Below, one piece after another: positions 14,955 through 15,159 of a stretch of 15,159 bases of DNA. Source of the DNA: Myxococcales bacterium UBA5297 (lineage in GTDB: Bacteria; Myxococcota; Myxococcia; Myxococcales; UBA5297); NCBI GenBank assembly GCA_002408385.1, contig DHSB01000099.1, positions 108,684 through 123,842 of the forward strand, in the 5' to 3' direction. The number at the start of each line of letters is the position of its first letter. The stretch's first letter is position 1. The translations under genes and the position numbers were made by a program. The notes under the pieces were generated by a model. That model was not told the DNA's origin, ran no database searches, and was given only the letters and a program-made list of their open reading frames with translations.

Positions 14955-15158
14955 TTACGCCGCCTTCGCGAATGCAGGCTGCTCGTAGCACTTGAATCGG
15001 CCGTGATCGAACGCGACGAGCGGGGTTTCCTGGAAGCTGGCCGCAACTAGGCGCCAGCCTCGCTCCCAGCGGTCGCTCTGCTGGAGGCTGCGGATCGTGA
15101 GGATGGGCTGCTTGCCGTCGCCCCAACTCATCCCCGACCTCTTCATCCGCTGCGTCGC
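14955..15158 (-). CDS. C-terminal end of an unrecognised protein (5' end outside window)
   Basis: The frame is open from the right edge to TAA at 14955-14957. About 85% of its codons end in G or C, clearly coding-like for this genome, whereas the overlapping frame (14794-15126) is Arg/Pro-rich and shadow-like. An ATG at 15146 exists, but the same codon bias continues to the edge, so the gene probably starts outside. The visible 67 residues include QPILTIRSLQQSDRWERGW, VAASFQETPLVAFDHGRF and end EQPAFAKAA. I do not recognise the family; no membrane segment or known motif is visible. Confidence 0.5.
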   Translation of the reverse strand, partial: ATQRMKRSGMSWGDGKQPILTIRSLQQSDRWERGWRLVAASFQETPLVAFDHGRFKCYEQPAFAKAA

Positions 15159-15159
15159 G

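Overview
The window is high-GC, gene-dense bacterial DNA. It fits a Myxococcota or other former deltaproteobacterial genome: there are two eukaryote-like Ser/Thr kinase genes in 6 kb (one a PEGA-domain protein with a degenerate active site), a thrombospondin type 3 repeat lipoprotein, and strong G/C preference at third codon positions. This placement is inference from gene content; there is no rRNA or other marker gene.

Layout. Positions 3-1538 (+) hold the 3' part of a PEGA-domain kinase-like gene running in from the left edge. It converges on a 736-residue lipoprotein (1795-4005, -) with eight TSP3 repeats, a PPC-like beta domain and a C-terminal papain/NlpC-like cysteine peptidase domain. 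Upstream of that gene is a 466 bp non-coding stretch with a diverged 41-42 bp tandem repeat. Then come, all on the minus strand, a complete cytoplasmic Ser/Thr kinase (4472-5548) with a near-consensus promoter almost abutting its GTG start, an AsmA-family envelope protein (5601-7583), and a membrane-anchored SAM methyltransferase (7683-8243).

From 8349 the plus strand takes over: an MBL-fold hydrolase of the glyoxalase II/ETHE1-like type, a YigZ/IMPACT protein 20 bp behind it, and, from its own promoter, a 658-residue DUF4139 protein with a C-terminal coiled coil. This converges on an unusually long glmS (11967-14579, -, 870 aa against about 610 usual) across a 224 bp stretch packed with hairpins. 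Beyond glmS lie 375 bp of non-coding DNA with two copies of the 13 bp palindrome GGTGCCGGGCACC, and then the 3' end of an unrecognised gene entering from the right edge.

The genes do not form one pathway. Envelope themes recur: a surface lipoprotein peptidase, AsmA, and GlmS, which makes the amino-sugar precursor of peptidoglycan and LPS. The strongest points for a second look are the pseudokinase signature, the 41-42 bp repeat array, the two large insertions in GlmS, the shared promoter architecture TTGnCC-N18-TAGCAT with a probably leaderless kinase transcript, and the palindromic elements at 11.9 and 14.7 kb. I found no defence system, CRISPR array, prophage, complete insertion sequence, tRNA or rRNA.
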